The notes: generated by a model from the sequence alone, not told the origin. Shown: positions 18,028 through 28,755, numbered from the stretch's first letter. The stretch: DNA of 64,000 nucleotides from Hyphomicrobium album (GCF_009708035.1 NZ_WMBQ01000002.1:248001-312000); one strand, 5' to 3'. Translations and numbers: made by a program.

Positions 18028-18417
18028 GTGACCGTCACCACCCTTCGCCTTGTCTCGCTGCCATTGCCGCCACGCGCGACGCCCGTACGCCGGCACAAAG
18101 CCGTTCCGCGGCCCCTCTCCGGCCGTTCGCTGCGCATCGACAAGAGCACCGCCGGAAAACTCTCGAGCGATACCAGTCATCTGCCGCGCATCAGCGACAT
18201 GCCGTTCGACTGTCCGGTGCTGATCGTTGGCGACGGCGTGCCGTCGTTCAAGGTGGAGCACGTCGGAGCGGCGCTCATGGCACGCGGCGCGCGCGGATTC
18301 TGGTTGGTCGAGATTGAGCCGCGGCCACGTTCGACGGGCAGCGGGTTGCTGGCGGAGACACTCGTCGGCTTTCCTGGCCTGCACATCGAGCGCGTCACAT
18401 CGCTCGCGGATCTCTAA
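18028..18417 (+). CDS. Hypothetical protein
   Basis: A 129-residue reading frame from a GTG at 18028. The first 60 residues are basic and Pro/Ser-rich; the rest (FDCPVLIVGDGVPSFKVEHV onwards) looks like a folded alpha/beta domain with VLIVGDG, then RGFWLVEIEP. No family recognised. An ATG at 18199 would give only this second part (72 residues). Lower confidence because the N-terminal half could be spurious. Confidence 0.5.
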   Translation: MTVTTLRLVSLPLPPRATPVRRHKAVPRPLSGRSLRIDKSTAGKLSSDTSHLPRISDMPFDCPVLIVGDGVPSFKVEHVGAALMARGARGFWLVEIEPRPRSTGSGLLAETLVGFPGLHIERVTSLADL

Positions 18418-18560
18418 ATGCAGAAGGGCGCGGCAAATTGTCGGACCCTGCTGTTAGTAAAGTTACGCGTTTTGAATATTTCTGCCCGGCCTGGGGCGGA
18501 CATTCGTAATTGACAGTGGTAGCGTTGCATCGCTCGCGTTGAGCGTAAGGGGGTTGCGTC

Positions 18561-19232
18561 ATGGTGCAGACGTCGATGCAGTTCACGCCGGTGCAGGTGC
18601 TACAAGCGGCGCGGCGGGCCGAGGCCGAGGGCAAGATGGATTATGCCCTCCAATTCTACCGCCACCTTGTCGAACAGCATGGGACGACCGCCGAGGCGCA
18701 AGAAGCGCGCGAGGGCCTGTTCCGCATTGCCGAGTGGCGCTGGGGCGAAGCCCGCGTCGCCCGCTCGCGCGAGTCTGGCGGCCAAGCGGCGCAGCCAGCG
18801 GCACAAGCGCCGCCATCTCCGTCGCCCGGCGGTCAGCGCGTCTATAACGTCGGCAATCAATCTGCGGCGAGCGGCTACGCCGACCCGCAACAGGTCCCCA
18901 TGCCGCGCGTCGCGCGCCCCGCAGAGAGCGATCTTCCGGCCTTCCAGCCACGCTTCCGCCTATCGAAAGTCGTCGCCCACGCGCTGAGTGCGATCGGATG
19001 GGTGATGCTGCTCGGTGGCGTCTTCGCGGCTGTGGCCGGCGGTGGCGGTTTCGTCGGCGAACTCTCCGCCGTTGCGTTCTTCGGCTTGCCGCTCGGTGTC
19101 CTCACGGGCGCTCCAGCGCTGGTCCTCGGGCTCGTCTTCATCGTCGCTGGGCAGATCGCCGCGGCGGTGTTCGATACCACCAACGCGACGCTCGAACTCG
19201 TCGCCATCGAGCGCGGCCGCAGCAGCTTCTGA
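18561..19232 (+). CDS. Hypothetical membrane protein with N-terminal helical repeat
   Basis: A 223-residue protein. Residues 1-60 look like a TPR-type helical hairpin (ALQFYRHLVEQHGTTAEAQEAREGL). A Pro/Ala/Gln-rich linker spans about 70-130, and two hydrophobic segments at about 145-200 (WVMLLGGVFAAVAGGGGFVG; PALVLGLVFIVAGQIAAAVF) should be membrane helices. ATG 18561 was chosen. It is convergent with moaB, 12 bp away. Similar genes next to moaB are found in related bacteria as far as I recall; function unknown. Confidence 0.7.
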   Translation: MVQTSMQFTPVQVLQAARRAEAEGKMDYALQFYRHLVEQHGTTAEAQEAREGLFRIAEWRWGEARVARSRESGGQAAQPAAQAPPSPSPGGQRVYNVGNQSAASGYADPQQVPMPRVARPAESDLPAFQPRFRLSKVVAHALSAIGWVMLLGGVFAAVAGGGGFVGELSAVAFFGLPLGVLTGAPALVLGLVFIVAGQIAAAVFDTTNATLELVAIERGRSSF

Positions 19233-19244
19233 GCGGCGGCCGGC

Positions 19245-19778
19245 TCAGCGCGTCTCTTTCAGACGCGGCATGATATCGACCAGATTGCAGGGCCGGTGGC
19301 GGGCGTCGAGCTGCCACTTCAAGATGCCGTTCCACGCGTCCTTGCAGGCGCCGGGCGAGCCCGGCAGGCAGAAGATGTAAGTGCCGTTGGCAGTGCCGCC
19401 GCAGGCACGCGACTGGATGGTCGACGTCTCCACGCTCTTGAACGAGAGCATGTGGAAGATCACCGAGAACCCCTCGATCTCCTTCTCGAACAGCGGCTTC
19501 ACCGCGTCCGGTGTTACGTCGCGGCCCGTAAAGCCCGTGCCGCCGGTGGTGATGACCACGTCGACGCCCGCGTCGGCGATCCAGCTCTCTACCTTGGCGC
19601 GGATCTGCGTCAGGTCGTCGGTAACGATCTCGCGCTTCACCAGCGCGTGGCCCGCCTCGCGGATCATATCCTCCAGCACGTCGCCCGATTTGTCGTTCGC
19701 CTTGTCGCGCGTGTCGGAGACCGTGAGCGTCGCGATGCGCAGCGGCTTGAAGGTGAAGCTCTCGTCGATCCTGGCCAT
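19245..19778 (-). CDS. moaB: Molybdenum cofactor biosynthesis protein MoaB
   Basis: A 177-residue MogA/MoaB-family molybdopterin adenylyltransferase-like protein. The family signature TTGGTGFTGRDVTPDA is present around 80-96, with SDTRDKANDKSG near the N-terminus and NGTYIFCLPGSPGACKDAW towards the C-terminus. It is expected to adenylylate molybdopterin before molybdenum insertion. It lies 13 bp after the uracil-DNA glycosylase gene on the same strand, so they may be co-transcribed, although no functional link is known. Confidence 0.93.
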   Translation of the reverse strand: MARIDESFTFKPLRIATLTVSDTRDKANDKSGDVLEDMIREAGHALVKREIVTDDLTQIRAKVESWIADAGVDVVITTGGTGFTGRDVTPDAVKPLFEKEIEGFSVIFHMLSFKSVETSTIQSRACGGTANGTYIFCLPGSPGACKDAWNGILKWQLDARHRPCNLVDIMPRLKETR

Positions 19779-19791
19779 GAGTTTCTCTTCG

Positions 19792-20685
19792 CTATTTCAG
19801 CGCCGCCTTGACGGCGAGCAGATCGCGCCAAGCCATGCCCTTGGCGGCCGGCGTCCGCAAGAGATAGGCCGGATGGAGCGTCGCCATCGCCTGCGCCGTG
19901 TGGCCGCCGGCTTCCAGATCGCGCCACTTGCCGCGGATGCGCATGATGCCGTCGGCGACGTCGAACAACTGCTTCGCGGCGGCGCCGCCGAGCGCCAGGA
20001 CGACCTTGGGTCCGACGAGCGCGATCTGCCGCTCGAGGAACGGTCGGCAGGCGAGCGCCTCCTGCGGCGTCGGCGTGCGGTTCCCCGGCGGCCGCCAGTA
20101 GACGATGTTGGTGATGTGGACGTTGGCCTCGCCCATGCCGATGGACGCGAGCATCTTGTCGAGCAGCTGTCCGGCGCGGCCGACGAACGGCTTGCCTTCC
20201 AGGTCCTCCTCGCGCCCCGGCGCCTCGCCGACGATCATCAGGGGCGCGCGCTCGGCGCCGCGATAGAAGCATAGGTTCTTGGCCGTCGCCTTGAGTCCGC
20301 AGCCATCGAAAGCACTGAGCATTGATCCGAGGGCCGCAAGGTCCCCCGCGCGGGCTAGATCGACATTCGCCTCCGCGCCTGGTGCGGCGGCTGGGCGCGC
20401 CGGGAACTGCCGTGCCGGCTTGGCGATTGGGGCCTGAGGCGCGTGGGCGCGCGGCGGTGCCGTTGGCACTCCAGGTCCCGGGCGCTGCTGCGGTGCCGGC
20501 GTCGCGGCGGCGGAGGAAACTTCCGATTGCAACGAGAATTGCGCGCCGGGCGGCACGTTGGCGCGCGCCATCCAATCGATCGGCACATCGGCGAGTGCGG
20601 CGTCGACGCCCATCGCCTCGTACCAGGCGAGGATGCGACCGGCCGCTGCGCGTGCTGTCTCGTCGGCGTTCATGCGCGGCACCAT
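19792..20685 (-). CDS. Uracil-DNA glycosylase, family 4-like with incomplete Fe-S ligands
   Basis: A 297-residue protein whose C-terminal domain (about 115-297) is a family-4-type uracil-DNA glycosylase. Motif 1 is GEAPGREEDLEGKPFVGRAG and motif 2 HPAYLLR. An Ala/Pro-rich stretch of about 60 residues precedes it. Canonical family 4 enzymes bind a 4Fe-4S cluster with four cysteines. Here Cys129 (CGLKATA) and Cys213 (ACRPF) are kept, but the first Cys of the usual CxxC is Phe, and the KCRPP cysteine is Trp197 (YWRPPGNR). The cluster is therefore probably absent or altered. A second ATG at 20673 is an equally good start. Confidence 0.88.
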   Translation of the reverse strand: MVPRMNADETARAAAGRILAWYEAMGVDAALADVPIDWMARANVPPGAQFSLQSEVSSAAATPAPQQRPGPGVPTAPPRAHAPQAPIAKPARQFPARPAAAPGAEANVDLARAGDLAALGSMLSAFDGCGLKATAKNLCFYRGAERAPLMIVGEAPGREEDLEGKPFVGRAGQLLDKMLASIGMGEANVHITNIVYWRPPGNRTPTPQEALACRPFLERQIALVGPKVVLALGGAAAKQLFDVADGIMRIRGKWRDLEAGGHTAQAMATLHPAYLLRTPAAKGMAWRDLLAVKAALK

Positions 20686-20848
20686 ATAGGGGGAGAGAGC
20701 CGGCTCATAGCGCGAGCGCCTCGCCGCTCCCTCTCCTCCCCGACCGATGCTTGCGGCCCCGCGGCGCTTGACGCTGCCGCCCCGGGAGACCTACGACCAC
20801 TTTAGAAGAGTTTGAAGCTCGCGCGCGAGACATGAGGTGAAAGAAGTC

Positions 20849-22528
<1,680 letters not shown>

Positions 22529-22683
22529 GGCGTCTAGGGGCTCGTCCGGGGTGCGAATATGACGCCCTAGGTTTTTGCGATTCAACGTTACCCACCCCGA
22601 CCTTGTCGCCAAATCGCCGCGATATGCGCTACGGTACGACCAGGTGGGAATCGGCCCCGTGCCTCCAAGAAGGATGAGTTTGA

Positions 22684-24474
22684 ATGCGGTCCAGCCTTCG
22701 CAAGGTATTGCGCATTACTGCAATCGCTTCCGGCATGTTTGCCGCCATCAGCGCGCCCCAGGCCGCCAACGATTTCATGACCGAGACGGACGCGCACTCG
22801 CTGCTCGGCAGCTACCTCGCAGCCAACCTCGCCAAGGGCATTAACGACAACAACAGCGCCGCGGAGTTCTACCGTAGCGCGCTCGCCCTCGACCCGACGA
22901 ACGCCGTCCTTCTCGAGCAGGCTTTCCAGACCGAGGCCACCGAGGGCCACTGGGAGCGCGCTGTCCCGCTCGCCCGCCAGCTCATCGCCAAGGATGCGGA
23001 CAACCGCATGGCGCATCTGCTCCTTGGTCTCGACGGGTTCAAGAACGGCAAGTACGACGTCGCCGACGAGGAGTTCCGCAAGGCCTCCGACGGCCCGATC
23101 GGCGAATTGACGAGCGCACTCGCCCGAGCCTGGTCCGCCGCCGCTGCCGGCAACGCGCAGCGCGCTCTGAAGCTGCTCGAGATGCCCAAGCAGGCCGAGT
23201 GGGCGCAGTTCTATCTCAACTATCACAAGGCGCTGATCGCCGACGTCATGGGGCAGCCGAAGGAGGCGGAGGCGGCCTACGAGCATTCGATGCGCCAGGA
23301 CGCGACGACGCTGCGCATCGCGCTCGCCGCCGCTCGCCACGCCGCGCACGAAGGAAATTTCAAACGCGCCGGAGAGCTGCTCGACGCGCAGACCGAGCGC
23401 GCCCAGGGCGAGCCGCACGTGCTCGTGCGCGAGCTGCGTGAGCAGATCGGACCGGGCAAGAAGACCCCGCTGTTGATCAACACGCCGGCCGAGGGCATGG
23501 CCGAGGTGTTCTACGGTCTCGGCGAGGCGCTGACGAGCGAGGGTGGCCTCAGCATGGGCATCCTCTACCTGCAGCTGGCCCTCTATGCGCAGCCCGATCA
23601 CGCCTTTGCGCTCGCGGCGCTCGCCAGCGCCTACGAGACGGGCCAGCGCTATCAGGACGCCATCGAGGTCTACAATCGCATTCCGGCCGGCACGGCGCTG
23701 CAGGCGGCGATCGATATCCGCAAGGCGTTCGCCCTCAACTCGCTGGAGAAGGTCGACGAGGCGAAGTTGATCCTCGAGCGTCTGGCGAAGGAAAGCCCCG
23801 ACGACCTGAAGCCCCTCGATGCGCTGGGCAACATCCTGCGCTCGCGCAAGCGCTATGGCGAGGCGGCCGACGTCTACACGCAGGCGACGAAGCTGATCCC
23901 CAAGCCCGACAAGCGGCACTGGAGCATCTATTATTCGCGCGGCACCTGCTATGAGCGCCTGAAGAACTGGCCGGGAGCCGAGGCCGATCTGAAGAAGGCA
24001 CTCGAGCTCTATCCGGACCAGCCGCTGGCGCTCAACTATCTCGGCTACAGCTGGGTCGACCAGAATCGCAACCTCAAGGAGGGCATGTCGCTGATCGAGA
24101 AGGCCGTCGCGCTGAAGCCGGACGACGGCTACATCGTCGACAGCCTCGGCTGGGCGCACTTCAAGCTCGGCAACTTCGCCGAGTCCGTGCGCTTCCTCGA
24201 GCGCGCCGTCGAGCTCAAGCCGCAGGACCCGGTCCTCAACGACCACCTCGGTGATGCGCTATGGCGCGTCGGCCGCGAGCGCGAGGCAAAGTTCCAGTGG
24301 GACCAGGCGCTCACCCTCGATCCCGAGCCGGAAGAGCTGGAGAAGATCAAGAAGAAGCTCGTCGACGGCCTGCCGCCGAGCGTGGAGGCCCGGGCAGGTC
24401 CGCGCGAGACGATGCGCAAGGTCCAGCAGAAGCGGCGCAAGGAAACCAAGCTCAATCCGGCGCTGGTCGAGTGA
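22684..24474 (+). CDS. Exported tetratricopeptide-repeat protein
   Basis: A 596-residue protein with a probable signal peptide (residues 1-28, ending SAPQA) and TPR units through most of the length. Clear repeats include SAAEFYRSALALDPTNA, ALKLLEMPKQAEWAQFYLNY, DLKKALELYPDQPLALNYLG, SLIEKAVALKPDDGY and FLERAVELKPQDPVLNDHLG. The C-terminus is Lys/Arg-rich. It is likely a periplasmic scaffold. Large TPR proteins at this position between ETF-QO and ispE are a conserved feature of Hyphomicrobiales as far as I recall. Substrate and partners unknown. Confidence 0.85.
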   Translation: MRSSLRKVLRITAIASGMFAAISAPQAANDFMTETDAHSLLGSYLAANLAKGINDNNSAAEFYRSALALDPTNAVLLEQAFQTEATEGHWERAVPLARQLIAKDADNRMAHLLLGLDGFKNGKYDVADEEFRKASDGPIGELTSALARAWSAAAAGNAQRALKLLEMPKQAEWAQFYLNYHKALIADVMGQPKEAEAAYEHSMRQDATTLRIALAAARHAAHEGNFKRAGELLDAQTERAQGEPHVLVRELREQIGPGKKTPLLINTPAEGMAEVFYGLGEALTSEGGLSMGILYLQLALYAQPDHAFALAALASAYETGQRYQDAIEVYNRIPAGTALQAAIDIRKAFALNSLEKVDEAKLILERLAKESPDDLKPLDALGNILRSRKRYGEAADVYTQATKLIPKPDKRHWSIYYSRGTCYERLKNWPGAEADLKKALELYPDQPLALNYLGYSWVDQNRNLKEGMSLIEKAVALKPDDGYIVDSLGWAHFKLGNFAESVRFLERAVELKPQDPVLNDHLGDALWRVGREREAKFQWDQALTLDPEPEELEKIKKKLVDGLPPSVEARAGPRETMRKVQQKRRKETKLNPALVE

Positions 24475-24480
24475 CGCTGC

Positions 24481-24500
24481 GGCGGGCACCGGTGCCCGCC
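24481..24500 (+). terminator. Palindromic hairpin after the TPR gene
   Basis: A perfect 20-bp palindrome starts 7 nt after the TPR stop codon and can fold into an 8-bp stem with a CCGG loop. There is no U-run, so termination is only likely, not certain. Confidence 0.45.
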
Positions 24501-24608
24501 CACCCCCGGTTTGACGGCCGATAGTTTCACCGCGGGTGGAACAAGCGCCCGAGATTCGAATTCCACTGACAGCAACGCGGCGGATCGCGGAGCTGTCTGG
24601 AGTTCGCA

Positions 24609-24911
24609 ATGGTTCGAGTAAAACGCATCGCGGTTGCCGCTGCCGCGTTCTCCGTGGCGGCTCTTTCCACCGGTCCCACCCTTGCCAAGCCGCTTCCGAT
24701 CGCCTCGCCGGACGAGATCGAGACCATGGCCGGCACGCCCGCCTATCGCCAGTGCTTCTGGGCGGACGGCTATCGCATGTGCCGGACCTACTATGAGGCC
24801 GACATCAAGGTCGACGCCGCGCCCAGCTACGGCGCGTACGGCGCGCCGGGGATCTATCTCGACAACACCGGCTTCGGCCGCAACCTCATCGACGGCGCCG
24901 CCGACCGCTGA
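24609..24911 (+). CDS. Small secreted hypothetical protein
   Basis: A 100-residue protein with a signal peptide (residues 1 to about 26, ending PTLA). The mature region has a cysteine pair in QCFWADGYRMCRTYYEAD that may form a disulfide, then a Gly/Tyr/Ala-rich segment (YGAYGAPGIYLDNTGFGRN). No family recognised. It sits between the TPR gene and ispE with its own leader and a strong hairpin downstream. Confidence 0.7.
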   Translation: MVRVKRIAVAAAAFSVAALSTGPTLAKPLPIASPDEIETMAGTPAYRQCFWADGYRMCRTYYEADIKVDAAPSYGAYGAPGIYLDNTGFGRNLIDGAADR

Positions 24912-24940
24912 CGCGCCGCGCTTCGCACGGCCCAGCCTGC

Positions 24941-24972
24941 GGCCTCGGACGATCGTCCGGGGCCTTCGTCTT
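24941..24972 (+). terminator. Terminator hairpin between small secreted gene and ispE
   Basis: A 10-bp stem (24941-24950 with 24955-24964, one G-U pair) around a GATC loop, followed by a T-rich tail (TTCGTCTT), 30 nt after the stop at 24911. It separates the small secreted gene from ispE. Confidence 0.6.
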
Positions 24973-24986
24973 ACCGGTGAGCGGCA

Positions 24987-25853
24987 ATGACGACGCTTAC
25001 CGAGCACGCCCGCGCCAAGATCAACCTGACGCTGCGGGTGCTTGGCCGCCGCGCCGACGGGTATCACCTGCTCGAAAGTCTCATCGCCTTCGCCGATGTC
25101 GCCGACGACGTCACCGTCACGCCGGGCTCTGCGCGCGAGGTGCGCATGACGGGACAGTATGCGGCGGCGATCGCCGGCAACAACCTCGTCGATACGGCGC
25201 TCGACCGCATCGCCGCGGCAGATCCGCAGGCGACGCTCGGGCGTGTGGACGTGGAGAAGCGCCTGCCGATCGCCGCCGGGATCGGCGGCGGCTCGGCCGA
25301 CGCGGCGGCCGTACTGCGCGCCGTGCGCCGCGCCAACCCCGCTGCATCGATCGACTGGCGGTCGATCGCCGCCTCGCTCGGAGCCGACGTGCCGGTCTGC
25401 CTCGCCGACAGGACGTCGCTCGTATGGGGTGTCGGCGAGCACATCGAGCCGGCCGGCAAGCTGCCGCGGCTCGATGCGGTGCTCGTGTGCCCCCTGATCG
25501 CCTCGCCGTTCGGCAAGACCAAGTCCGTATTCGGGCAGCTTTCGGTGCCGCGTGCCGCGGAGGCTGCGGCGCCGGCGCCATTGCCAAGCTTTGCTGATGC
25601 TCCGGCGCTCGTCGACTATATGCGCGCCATCGGCAACGACCTGAGGGCACCGGCCCATACCGTGCTGCCAGATAGCGCCGCGGCCGAAGCGGCGCTCGCC
25701 GCGCTGCCCGACTGCCTCTACGTCAGCCTCTCCGGCGCCGGGCCGACGAGCTATGGAATTCTCGCCGATCCGCAACGCGCCGCGGCGGCAGCCGAGCAGC
25801 TGCGCGCCCGCCATCCCGATTGGTGGGTCGTCGCCACCACGCTCGGCGACTGA
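24987..25853 (+). CDS. ispE: 4-diphosphocytidyl-2-C-methyl-D-erythritol kinase
   Basis: A 288-residue GHMP kinase of the MEP isoprenoid pathway, phosphorylating CDP-methylerythritol at the 2-hydroxyl. The N-terminal AKINLTLRVLGRRADGYH carries the catalytic Lys11 and the usual DGYH. The ATP-binding GIGGGSADAAA is near residue 100, and the catalytic Asp is in LGADVPVCL. The C-terminal SLSGAGPTSYG completes the family fingerprint. A polyprenyl diphosphate synthase, a consumer of this pathway, lies nearby on the opposite strand. Confidence 0.95.
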   Translation: MTTLTEHARAKINLTLRVLGRRADGYHLLESLIAFADVADDVTVTPGSAREVRMTGQYAAAIAGNNLVDTALDRIAAADPQATLGRVDVEKRLPIAAGIGGGSADAAAVLRAVRRANPAASIDWRSIAASLGADVPVCLADRTSLVWGVGEHIEPAGKLPRLDAVLVCPLIASPFGKTKSVFGQLSVPRAAEAAAPAPLPSFADAPALVDYMRAIGNDLRAPAHTVLPDSAAAEAALAALPDCLYVSLSGAGPTSYGILADPQRAAAAAEQLRARHPDWWVVATTLGD

Positions 25854-25866
25854 CGCTAGCTCGTCT

Positions 25867-26361
25867 CTAGCAGAAGAAGCAGTTGCGGCACGCCGTGGCC
25901 GCCTCGTTGATCTGCCCGCTCATGATCTTCGAGTATTCGGAGAGCTTGGTCTTGAAGCGCTCGCACACGGCCTTCTTGGCGTCGGGCTGTCCGTGCAGCG
26001 TTTCCCACTGCTTCAGGTAGCCGTCCTTCTTCGTCTTGAAGGTGCCGATCACCTTCCGCAATGACGTCGGCTCGACGCAGGTGCCCACGGCGCGCCAGGC
26101 GCGCCGCTGCAGGTTGAGCTTGGTGCCGCAGAACTCCTGCAGCGCGTCGACGGTGGCGTACTCGTCGACCAGCTTCCACAGGTCCGCCTGCTGCGTCTTG
26201 GTCATGTCGGTGATGCCGACCTTGGCCAGAACGATGCCCGGCTTGAGCCCCTCGATCGGCTGGGCCGCAAATGCGGCCCCCGCGAGCGCGAGGCAGGCTG
26301 AGGCAACGAGCCAGCCGCGGCGGGCGGCAATGCGTCCGGCGATATGCTGATGCGGCGGCAC
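25867..26361 (-). CDS. Secreted cysteine-containing hypothetical protein
   Basis: A 164-residue protein with a basic N-terminus and signal peptide (about 15-33, ending GAAFA). The mature part is helical, with single cysteines in EFCGTKL, GTCVEPT and AVCERF, and a dense C-terminal CRNCFFC. The terminal motif is unusual and could bind a metal or form disulfides. It is convergent with ispE (14 bp) and downstream of the polyprenyl synthase on the same strand. No family recognised. Confidence 0.7.
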   Translation of the reverse strand: MPPHQHIAGRIAARRGWLVASACLALAGAAFAAQPIEGLKPGIVLAKVGITDMTKTQQADLWKLVDEYATVDALQEFCGTKLNLQRRAWRAVGTCVEPTSLRKVIGTFKTKKDGYLKQWETLHGQPDAKKAVCERFKTKLSEYSKIMSGQINEAATACRNCFFC

Positions 26362-26449
26362 TTGATATCCCCGATGTGACCAGCGAAGCGCCGAATCCTA
26401 GGATGCCGGGGTTCGCCCGGCAATACGGCCCGTATGGGCCAGGTGATTT

Positions 26450-27472
26450 TCAGTGCGTGCGGTGCACGCAGAACGCGATCACGTCCTGCATCGCCGACTT
26501 TTCCGGCCGATTGGGGAAGATGGCGAGGGCGTCGTGGGCGATCGCCCCATACGAGCGGGCCCGCTCCATCGTCGCTTCAAGCGCCTTGTGCTGTTTCATA
26601 AGCGCCACGGCGTGCTCCAGATCCCCGTCCTTCAGGTCGCCGTCGGCGATGGTGCGCTTCCAGAATTGGCGCTCCTCCTCCGACCCGCGGCGGAACGACA
26701 GGATCACCGGCAGGGTGATCTTGCCTTCGCGGAAATCATCGCCGATCGCCTTGCCGAGGCTGGCGCTGTCGCCGGAATAGTCGAGGGCATCGTCGACGAG
26801 CTGGAAGGCGAGGCCGAGGTTGCGCCCGTACGATTTGAGTGCCGCCTGCTCCGCCGCCGGTCGATTGGAGATGGCAGCGCCGACCTCGGCCGCGGCCGAG
26901 AACAGCGCCGCGGTCTTGGCGTTGATGATGGCGAGGTAGTCGTCCTCGGTGGTCGTCGTGTTGTTGGCGGCGGCCAGCTGCATCACCTCGCCCTCGGCGA
27001 TCACCGCCGCGGCGTTGGACAGGATGCGCAGCACCGGCAACGAGCCGACGTCGACCAGCGTGCGGAAAGCCTGCCCGAGCAGGAAGTCGCCGACCAGCAC
27101 GCTCGCCTGGTTGCCCCACAGCATGCGCGCGGTCTGCTTGCCGCGCCTGAGGCCGCTCTCGTCGACCACGTCGTCGTGCAGCAGCGTGGCGGTGTGCATG
27201 AACTCGATGGCGCTGGCGACGCGGATGTGGCCGGTGCCGGAATACCCGCACAGCTTGCACGCCGCCAAGGCCAGCATCGGGCGCAGACGCTTGCCGCCCG
27301 AGTCGATGAGGTGGTGCGCGAGCTCCGGGATCAGCTCGACGTCGGAGACGTGCTTGTCGAGAATGATGCGGTTGATCGCCTCCATATCGGTGGCGACGAG
27401 GTCGAGCAGCGGCTTGAGGCTTTCCGGCGAGCCGCGGCCGGCGTCGAATGCTATGACTTGACCCAAGGTCAT
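26450..27472 (-). CDS. ispB: Trans-polyprenyl diphosphate synthase (octaprenyl/decaprenyl type)
   Basis: A 340-residue all-trans polyprenyl synthase supplying the ubiquinone side chain. The first aspartate-rich motif is LLHDDVVDE (Asp100, Asp101, Asp104), the second is LVDDALDY near 233. GGKRLRP (59-65) binds the allylic/IPP diphosphate. ATG 27472 was chosen because family members begin close to this point; a TTG 17 codons upstream is the alternative. Chain length cannot be read reliably from sequence. Small side chains before the first motif (MHTATLL) fit a long product. Confidence 0.92.
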   Translation of the reverse strand: MTLGQVIAFDAGRGSPESLKPLLDLVATDMEAINRIILDKHVSDVELIPELAHHLIDSGGKRLRPMLALAACKLCGYSGTGHIRVASAIEFMHTATLLHDDVVDESGLRRGKQTARMLWGNQASVLVGDFLLGQAFRTLVDVGSLPVLRILSNAAAVIAEGEVMQLAAANNTTTTEDDYLAIINAKTAALFSAAAEVGAAISNRPAAEQAALKSYGRNLGLAFQLVDDALDYSGDSASLGKAIGDDFREGKITLPVILSFRRGSEEERQFWKRTIADGDLKDGDLEHAVALMKQHKALEATMERARSYGAIAHDALAIFPNRPEKSAMQDVIAFCVHRTH

Positions 27473-27575
27473 CTTCCCGAGCTCATGCTTGTGAAGCTTG
27501 GTATAACGTGCTGCCGGGGGCAAATTCCAAGCAAACTTTGCCGCAACCGGCCCGGACCAGGGTTACCTTGGCACA

Positions 27576-27800
27576 ATGCGCGATTTGGTGACGACCAACG
27601 ACCCGGTGCTCCTGAGCTACCTGAAGGTGCTCCTGGAGGATGCCGGCATCGAAACGGCAGTGTTCGACGGCAATATGAGCGCCGTGCAGGGCACGCTGGG
27701 CGCCGTGGCCCAGCGGCTCGCGGTGCCCGAGGATCGCTGGGAGGCCGCCCGTAGGCTACTGATCGAGGCCGACCTCGGCCAGTGGATGGTTGCCCCGTGA
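27576..27800 (+). CDS. DUF2007 family protein
   Basis: A 74-residue protein of the DUF2007 family, annotated as putative signal-transducing protein on the basis of structure. Its ferredoxin-like sequence runs LVTTNDPVLLSYLKVLLEDAGI to AVPEDRWEAARRLL. Divergent from the polyprenyl synthase, and followed by the methyltransferase in the same direction. Role unknown. Confidence 0.85.
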   Translation: MRDLVTTNDPVLLSYLKVLLEDAGIETAVFDGNMSAVQGTLGAVAQRLAVPEDRWEAARRLLIEADLGQWMVAP

Positions 27801-27872
27801 CGATGGACCCGCGGCGCCCGGGCGGTTGCGGGCGCTCTTGACGCGCCGGGCGTCAGCCGTTGTTGCTAGGGG

Positions 27873-28670
27873 ATGGAGCAAACGTCCGCAGCCCAAGATC
27901 GTCCCCTTGTCACAAATGACGCCTTTCTCGACGGCGCGCTGAGCATTCGGCAATTGCGCTCCGGCTATCGGGCCGGGCTCGACGCAGTGATGCTAGCCGC
28001 CGCCGTGCCGGCTGACGCCGGCCGGCCGCTGCGCGTGCTCGATGTCGGCGCTGGCGTCGGCACCGCCGGCCTGTGCGTTGCGCGGCGCCTGCCGTTCGCC
28101 GAGGTGGTGCTGCTCGAAAAGCAGCGCGAGCTGGCCGAACTCGCCGCCGAGAACGTGCAGCACAATGATCTCGCCGCACGCGTGCGGGTCGTCAGCGCCG
28201 ACATCGGCGCATCGGCGGCCGAGCTGCGCGCGCACGCGCTTGTCGATGAAAGCTTCGGTCACATCATCGCCAATCCGCCGTATCACGACGCCGATGCCAG
28301 CACGCTCGCTCCGGACGCATTGAAGGCCGGCGCCCACGCGATGGATGAGGGTGGTCTCGAGGCGTGGGGACGCTTCATGGCGCGCATGGCGGCGCCGGGC
28401 GGCGTGGCGACCATTGTCCACAAGGCCGAGGCTCTGGGCCGCGTGCTTGCCGCGTTCGACCAGCGCTTCGGCGCCATTCGCATCCTGCCGCTCCATCCTC
28501 GCGTGGGCACGCTCGCCCACCGCGTCATCGTGCAGGGCACGAAGGGGAGCCGCGCGCCCCTGCAGGTTCTGCCTGGCTTCGTGCTGCACGAGGCCGGCAA
28601 CGGCTTCACCCCGGCGGCGCAGGACATTCTGCGCCGTGGCGGCGCGCTGGCGATGCAGGCTCCGGCGTAA
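27873..28670 (+). CDS. TrmN6/YfiC-like N6-adenine methyltransferase
   Basis: A 265-residue class I SAM-dependent methyltransferase. The SAM-binding motif is VLDVGAGVGTAGL; the catalytic IANPPYHDADAS is the NPPY-type motif used for N6-adenine methylation, and its surroundings match the TrmN6/YfiC group that methylates A37 of tRNA-Val. Target inferred from family only. It starts 72 bp after DUF2007 and is followed by the S49 peptidase, a conserved order in Hyphomicrobiales as I recall. Confidence 0.85.
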   Translation: MEQTSAAQDRPLVTNDAFLDGALSIRQLRSGYRAGLDAVMLAAAVPADAGRPLRVLDVGAGVGTAGLCVARRLPFAEVVLLEKQRELAELAAENVQHNDLAARVRVVSADIGASAAELRAHALVDESFGHIIANPPYHDADASTLAPDALKAGAHAMDEGGLEAWGRFMARMAAPGGVATIVHKAEALGRVLAAFDQRFGAIRILPLHPRVGTLAHRVIVQGTKGSRAPLQVLPGFVLHEAGNGFTPAAQDILRRGGALAMQAPA

Positions 28671-28755
28671 AGGCAGCCTGCCGCTCTAGCCGGGGGTGCT
28701 TCGATGGCCTAAAAGGTCGGCTCCACCCGATCTGCAGGCTTTCAGCGAGGCCCCC

